From the NCBI GenBank assembly GCA_964019695.1, contig OZ026527.1, forward strand, positions 74,115,471 through 74,179,470: a stretch of 64,000 nucleotides of DNA, read 5' to 3'. The position numbers and the translations under genes were made by a program. A model generated the notes under the pieces. That model did no database searches and was not told the origin of the DNA. It saw nothing but the letters and a program-made list of their open reading frames with translations. Positions 58,344-64,000 of this stretch are shown one piece after another; the first letter of the stretch is position 1, and every line of letters starts with the position of its first letter. The stretch comes from Loripinus fragilis (Eukaryota; Mollusca; Bivalvia; Lucinida; Lucinidae).

Positions 58344-58893
58344 TTTAAAGGAACACTGCGTATTTTGTCATTGATCACAATACAAATGCACGCATAGTCT
58401 GACTAATAGTGAGAGTTGGATTAATTAGGCAAAACATGTTTGTCCTGTAATTAGTTTGGTTACCTATCAAGGATGGTGATAAAAATGAAGTAGTCCCTTT
58501 CCAGAAATCTCCATGGAATTCTTTATGTAAAAATGGATTTTTCAAATATCTATTTTTAAAACGATTTTTTCAACGAAACACCACAACATTATCATTTCTG
58601 TACAGTCAATAGCCTTTTAGTGTTGCAGAAACCAAAAGGTTACGATATTAACAAATTCGAAAGATTCTACAGAGTTCAAGAAAATAATGTCATTTTCATG
58701 AAAATTAAAAAGTACAAAACTTGAGCCATGAACATAAGTAGCGATTGCTTTATCAAAAACTTTGTTTGATCCTAAACTTTGACTATCTTAGCAAAATGGC
58801 ATAAGAAACTAGGTTTCTGTCGTATTGTCTAGTGAAATGCTTTACGGGGTTAACATTATCACCTATGGAAAATTATCAGGTGTTCCTTTAAAA
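58344..58893. mobile_element. ~550-bp element with TTTAAAGGAACAC ends
   Basis: 'tttaaaggaacactgcg' (58344) mirrors 'caggtgttcctttaaa' (to 58893). The shared end is 13 bp. The interior is AT-rich with no frame. Probably a MITE; the superfamily is undetermined. Confidence 0.6.
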
Positions 58894-59700
58894 ATTTGAG
58901 CAATGTAGAAATAAACTATAAAGTTTTAAAACTTAAAACTCAGTTTCACTCAGTCTCTGCATGACACTAAACGGAAAGTGCTGCAGCTCTCATGCCTCCT
59001 AGCACTGGCTTAAATGGTCTTGTACTTTCTGCTGAAACTTAATATTCCAAAAGGACTAGAATCTGAAAATACAAAACTTTATCAATGAACGGGACAAAGT
59101 TTAACCTGATAAAAAGACAGCTGTTGTGAAATCCAAGTTCTCTGAAAAAAGAACCTACCAAAATAGTGAGAAAGTACACACTGTCTTATACACTTGACCT
59201 GGTTTCACTTAGTTTATGAGAGTTAATATAAAGTATACACATAGTCCTCAACCAATTTACCCCAATACATAAGATAGGAGAAAGTCTAGGTGCGACAGGA
59301 ACATATAATTAAGATGGAGACGATGAATTACATGTACCTAGCATTAAATCCTAATCTGTCTTATTTTTTTCAATGGCTGAAATACATTGAGAGCATGAAC
59401 ACCTGTTGGCCTCAGTCCAAAAATAATTTGGAAACCAGTGGAAGATCAATTCACAAATGATAACTGCTGGACATCCACCCGTACAACTTACTAGACCGAG
59501 TGCTACTTATCAAGTGCTGCTTACATAAATGCAAGTTTTATGCTATTTAATTAGCTAAAACTTCTGACACCAAAACTATCTTGGACCTAATTTGGATGAA
59601 GATACTAGATAGTGATAGTCAATGCGTTTTTAGGATAATACTCGTGGAAAAACAGCGGTTTGTAAGACTTTACTGGAATATTTTTTTTGAAATCACTTAT
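58894..59700. other. Intergenic DNA, nothing recognised
   Basis: No repeat family, motif or convincing frame was recognised. Confidence 0.4.
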
Positions 59701-59711
59701 GAATCAAAAAT

Positions 59712-59790
59712 AGGAAGTGAGTATGATCAGGAAATACCACACTCACAAAACGCAGACAACCCCATGGCACCGCGAGGAAGACAAAACTGA
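59712..59790 (-). mobile_element. Short Penelope-like 3' tail fragment
   Basis: 'aatagg.agtgagtatgatca', 'ggaaataccacactcacaaa', 'cagacaaccccatggcaccg' and 'cgaggaagac' match the tail. The distal half is missing. Confidence 0.7.
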
Positions 59791-60873
59791 CTTCACTCAT
59801 TTCATGCAAATTATAACACTGTTACGAGTGTCGAAATTTTATGAAAATTTACATGCATAAAGAGGATCTATTTGACCTACTTTCCTGAAAATATTATGGG
59901 TTGACAAAAACTGGAATATGGTAAATATTAGGACAGAATCCCCTATAGACACTTACTTAAGTGTTCAATATGGGGATAATTCAAATTTTGATGGGTCAGA
60001 AAAAAATATCTAGATGTATTCGTACACATTAATGGTAGTAAGGCATACCCCGGGGTGTCTTCTTTCATATTCCATTCTAAGAATTTAGCAGTCAATAATG
60101 TTAATGATTTATGACTGATATATAGTAGGTCATATATTAGTACAAAAAGGGTGTACATCAAGGTTGCCCCCCCTCCCCCCCGTGGCATAACAGCCTTCGA
60201 GGAATAAACTAATTTCATTTTAGATTTGTAGTTGTTATAACGTAGGTATTCAACATGCATAATATTATCGAAATCCATGCGTGGGCAGATTTGGAACCCC
60301 CCCTTTGGAATTTTTATGATTTGGGCCTACGAAAAATTGTTTGGAACAGAAATTCATATTTAAAAAATTAGTCTATTGTTTTACAAATAATAAATAACTG
60401 TCATTTCCTTTCGGTGATAAGTGGTTTCTTTTTTGTACAATTTGTCAAACGAGCCCGCACATTCGATTTCAGTACCTATAGTATAGGCTCGTACATTCAA
60501 TGCAGGAACACTTATGTAGATACGAAGGCGGCTCAGGCCAAAGCGTATGACTACGCATGCGATAAGTACTAAACTCAAATAAATAAGTCCATGTGTATTC
60601 TAATTAATGATCATACAGTGTTTGATTATTTGTATCGGATGTAAATGGATATAGTGCCAATGAAAACCTTTATCACATAACGTCACACCTGGGATTGATA
60701 TAGCGCCATGCAATAAAATCGATAAACCACTAGTGGTTTACAGATTTAGTAACGTAATGTAATAACGTCAATTATAACGTTGCGTAAAAGATGGCAAAAT
60801 CTTGATTTTTTCACGCCAAAAATGTGATTTTTTTTTAATTTTAATTTAATGTGATAAATAAAATCTAGCATTC

Positions 60874-60993
60874 GTGCTCCTGTATTATTGAATTTACTAA
60901 ACTCGTTGCGAAAAAGCGCTAAAATGCTCGACAAGCCTCGCATTTTATCACTTTCCCCAACTCGTTTAATAATTCAATAAAACATGAGCACAC
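60874..60993. repeat. 120-bp palindromic element
   Basis: 'gtgctcctgtattattgaat' / 'attcaataaaacatgagcac' outer arms, 'aaactcgttgcgaaaaagcg' / 'ccccaactcgttt' and 'gctaaaatgctcg' / 'cgcattttatc' inner arms, loop around 'acaagcct'. The folded form is close to complete. Confidence 0.75.
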
Positions 60994-61191
60994 ATGTAAG
61001 CTCCTCTATCTATATAATTGCCGAAACAGATGGATACATACGCGTATATGGGCCAGCCAATGAGATTCGGGTACTTACCGCATATGCGCAAAGGCCTCAT
61101 TTAAACGCACATGCTGATGTACCCAGCGGGACTAGAGGTCTCTATGTTCGGTCTGAACCTTCACATACTTGTACACTTCATGTATGCAATC

Positions 61192-61250
61192 TGCGAAGGC
61201 TTTGGCGAGACTGTGCGCATGCACAGGCTCGTCTTAGCCTTCGATGCTCG
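61192..61250. repeat. Dispersed hairpin
   Basis: 'gcgaaggctttggcgagact' / 'aggctcgtcttagccttcg' arms with 'gtgcgcatgcac' as the apex. Confidence 0.75.
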
Positions 61251-61529
61251 CCACAAATACATGTACCAAAGCCTCACGAGCTGGCCCATATAATTTAGTG
61301 CGAAAAAGAAAAAAATATTGTATTTATTATCGAGAAAGATATTATCCGTGTGTGTGCCTTGTGGTTATATTTGGTTTTAAGAAGACACTTAAGTATGGCC
61401 TATTAGGTTAAGATCCAGTTGAAAAAGAGCCCTATTTAAGATTTTTTTCAATCAATCTGGTAGAAAATCCAAAGGTACAGTCGCTTTGTTTAGTTTAGTA
61501 GGGTACACTACCGACTGCGTATTTGTCCT

Positions 61530-61585
61530 GGTCGAATTCGCGTTGAAAACGCATTGAAAACGCACTTAATACGCATTAATTTTCC
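61530..61585. repeat. GAATTCGCGTTGAAAACGC repeat fragment
   Basis: 'gaattcgcgttgaaaacgca' followed by 'ttgaaaacgcacttaatacg'. Shares vocabulary with 10.05 kb and 12.0 kb. Confidence 0.55.
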
Positions 61586-61589
61586 AATG

Positions 61590-62505
61590 ATTATTTCAGG
61601 GTAACATTATTAAGTACATTTGTCTTTGTCTTAATTACTATTACAATTTAGATTTTTTCAATAGCGAAATAAAAGTTTGAGATAGAAATATCTCATCTCT
61701 ACTTAAAAAAAGCAACCGAAATGGATAAACCTGCAACCTTGCATGAATTCATGTAATTAATAAAATCACACTTGCATATTCTGAGGCACTTATACCTGAT
61801 TAAGGTTTATATCTATTGTATATCGACCACAATTAAGTAATGCACTCTACCTTTCTAGTTATAAAAACCCGAAGATTAATTACGTATGAACATGGATGAA
61901 GTATAGTCAATTTGTATTACCGTCAATATAGGATATATCATGACTCGAAGGTAACGTTTGTAACAGCAAATATCCATATGTTACATACAACTTAGAAGCC
62001 CATTCATATTGTCAATCATATAATAATACCTTACATGAAAACTAGTAGATAAACAGACAATCACAGGGTAAAAACACTGAATTAGAATACTCTAATCTTC
62101 AATGATATCAATTTATTTATCATGCTATTTTAATGGTAACAAACGTTACCCAGATTTTACTCTGCAAGACAGCTAATGTCTGTCATTTGAGATATATATA
62201 ATTTATTTAGAAAACCACAGTGTTACGGAATTGCCCCTGACCAATCTAAGGACCAATACTATTTAGTGTACGCTCTACAGCTTTTCATATATATAGTGTT
62301 TTCATGTATTATATTCCTGGTCAGAAAGACACAGTTATGGTTTTGTGACTTACTTATATTTGGTAATGGGTATGCAAATATAGACTGTGATTGATGTATA
62401 CTCCCTTGTAAAATAAGCTAATTTCTTTGTGTAACATCATTACTGGCAACTAGATTGAATCCTTAATTATATAATTAAGCCAATAAAACAAGCAGAACAA
62501 ATAAA
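61590..62505. other. AT-rich intergenic DNA, nothing recognised
   Basis: No array, inverted end or coding signal was found. Confidence 0.45.
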
Positions 62506-62506
62506 T

Positions 62507-62935
62507 TAAGTAAGAAGGCAAAGATCAGGAATCAATACAATCAAGAACCACACCTGAACCAGGACACCAAACGGAAAAGTGACAAAAACACAAGAAAACA
62601 TCACATACAAAGGAGCCAATAGCTTAGCCCTTTCCCAGCAGGTGACCACAAGTCTGCAATGAAAAATAGTAAGTGCGTATGATCAGGAAATACTACAATC
62701 ACAAACAGCAGACAACCCCATAGCACCACAAGGAAGAGCCGCTCAACCATCACGAGACACCAGGAAGACAAACTAAGCAAAGCAACCAGCTCTCTTTTCC
62801 CCATCAAGATGATTGCAATACTAGAATGGACACAAAGTAACGCACAACAAAACATAGAACAGTTACAGACTCCCACAATGGGAGCAACAATAAACAAAAA
62901 GTCAACAACAACAGAACCACCGCCTTAGAACGTCA
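62507..62935 (-). mobile_element. Penelope-like 3' tail, longest inverted copy
   Basis: Reverse complement, in order, of the terminal block of the 3.4-kb element ('gcaaagatcaggaatcaata', 'cttagccctttcccagcagg') and then the subfamily-2 block of 8.5-8.8 kb ('accatcacgagacaccagga', 'ctcttttccccatcaagatg', 'accaccgccttagaacg'). It joins the two pieces in one tail, so it links the subfamilies. Confidence 0.85.
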
Positions 62936-63136
62936 GAAACCTTATTTATAAATGTCCAAACTATTCAAATAAGAATTCAAACCAACTATAGCAGACAGAC
63001 CTTATTTTCCCAGCTAGAGTCATCTGGGGACTTAAAACATGTTTCCAACCATGAAACAAGCAATGTATAATGATAACTAGTTTACATAGAGGTATCTGCA
63101 TCCCATAGTGGGTGGGTAATTGGATAAGCAAAACCG

Positions 63137-63255
63137 TAGTATTCCTGGTGTCTCGTGGTGGTTGGGCGGCTCTTCCTCGCGGTGCCTCACAGGTCACAGG
63201 GTTGTCTGCAGTTTGTGATTGTGGTATTTCCTGATCATACTCATTTACTATTTAT
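63137..63255 (+). mobile_element. Penelope-like 3' tail fragment
   Basis: 'attcctggtgtctcgtggtg', 'ggcggctcttcctcgcggtg', 'ggttgtctgcagtttgtgat' and 'tgtggtatttcctgatcata'. Opposite in orientation to the copy 200 bp upstream. Confidence 0.8.
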
Positions 63256-63259
63256 AAAA

Positions 63260-64000
63260 TGCAGTTATCTGATGCAACTACCAGTGATTAGTTCTGATCA
63301 TAATCTTTGTAGATTAAACCCAAAAGTCTCAAATGGTATAATTTAGTTGTCCATATTACAAAACCAAATGGTGGGTGGGTGGGGTCACACCGATACACCA
63401 GATGTATGTTAACTGAATTATATTAATTACGTGTTAAACGTTCACTGAAATCAATGTATAGTCAATATACTCTCATACATATTGAAACTATGTTGAATGT
63501 TCACAAATTTTACTACAATACATTTTTATTGGGTGCAGTAATGAAATGTCGCCTGAAAAAATCTGCACCTCTTTTGTTTTTGGCATTCAATCTCATTTGA
63601 CTTCTTAGCTATACTATCACCTGGTATAAATACATTTTTCTACCAGACTGATTGAAAAAAAATCCAATCTAGCTGGCCAGCTCTCAAGCTATATCTGTCT
63701 TTGCACTTTCTTCGCTTGGTTGCCTGGCTTGTATTTGGTATAAATGTAGTGCTTATTGTTAGTGGTAGTTTCCTATAAGAATCTATTATGATATATTTTC
63801 GACCGCCATCTATGGACAACAAAATCTTCTGAGATTTATTTACAAAGGGCATGTACCTAATTTCCACAAAATTTGACAACATACTTACTTTAGGCGATCT
63901 AAACTAAGATTGTGTGGACCGTACTAAGTGCACTACATTATTGAATCTATGTAACATTTTTGACTTTAAAAAAATCATCAAAACAGCAGCTTGCTTTATG
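63260..64000. other. Intergenic DNA to window end, nothing recognised
   Basis: AT-rich. An 80-codon reverse frame at 63640-63882 has no recognisable motif. Confidence 0.4.

Overview
This is eukaryotic, repeat-dominated DNA, most probably from a bivalve mollusc. The reasons are the AT-rich background, the lack of any prokaryotic gene layout, tRNA-headed SINEs, non-LTR and Penelope-like reverse-transcriptase remnants, and several dispersed repeat types I associate with bivalve genomes (for example the 'atcaaagggcaataactc' and 'ggtcacagtgaccc' arrays). A dreissenid-like mussel is possible but cannot be settled from the sequence. I find no complete host gene, rRNA or functional tRNA. Every protein-coding signal I recognise is a mobile-element relic or a decayed pseudogene.

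Layout. 0-3.3 kb: a 32-bp minisatellite, a 325-bp repeat pair, and a 1.04-kb Tc1/mariner-type MITE with perfect 26-bp inverted ends. 3.36-5.28 kb: a 5'-truncated, twice frameshifted Penelope-like reverse transcriptase with a long 3' tail. Pieces of that tail recur, in both orientations, at 8.3, 8.9, 14.6, 17, 57.8, 59.7, 62.5 and 63.1 kb. 6.1-7.6 kb: a ~157-bp array. 10.3-11.7 kb: a TIR element. 13.5-15.35 kb: an old repeat split by a ~1.2-kb fold-back element. 17.5-18.8 kb: an element carrying CCCCGCGGGG hairpin blocks. 21 kb: a SINE. 22.7-32.55 kb: a tandem triplication (unit ~3.5 kb), each unit with a LINE ORF2 C-terminal fragment and several small MITEs. 32.5-35.1 kb: piggyBac-like (TTAA) MITEs and SINEs.

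36.4-37.3 kb: a degenerate array. 37.37-41.17 kb: a 3.8-kb TIR element with TA target duplication. 41.9-43.6 kb: AT-rich DNA with a spaced 16-bp motif. 44.22-45.38 kb: a decayed hAT element keeping the transposase C-terminus, with a piggyBac-like MITE nested in it. 45.6-46.96 kb: a ~143-bp array. 48.2-49.99 kb: a fold-back transposon whose ends are tandem ~16-bp repeats, with an 8-bp target duplication. 51.06-51.82 kb: the inverted partner of the 18-kb hairpin element. 52.15-52.77 kb: a decayed gene copy. 53.2-54.6 kb: the inverted partner of the 13.5-kb repeat, itself holding a 225-bp MITE. 57.0-57.3 kb: four identical 75-bp repeats. 58-64 kb: sparse, with a TIR element, a hairpin element and more Penelope tail fragments.

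The window is best read as layers of transposition. In three places paralogous copies supply the empty site for an insertion, so boundaries, target duplications and relative order can be read directly. The most unusual items are the repeat-ended fold-back element (48205-49991), the paired CCCCGCGGGG hairpin arrays, and the reciprocal insertions in the 13.5-kb and 54-kb paralogues.
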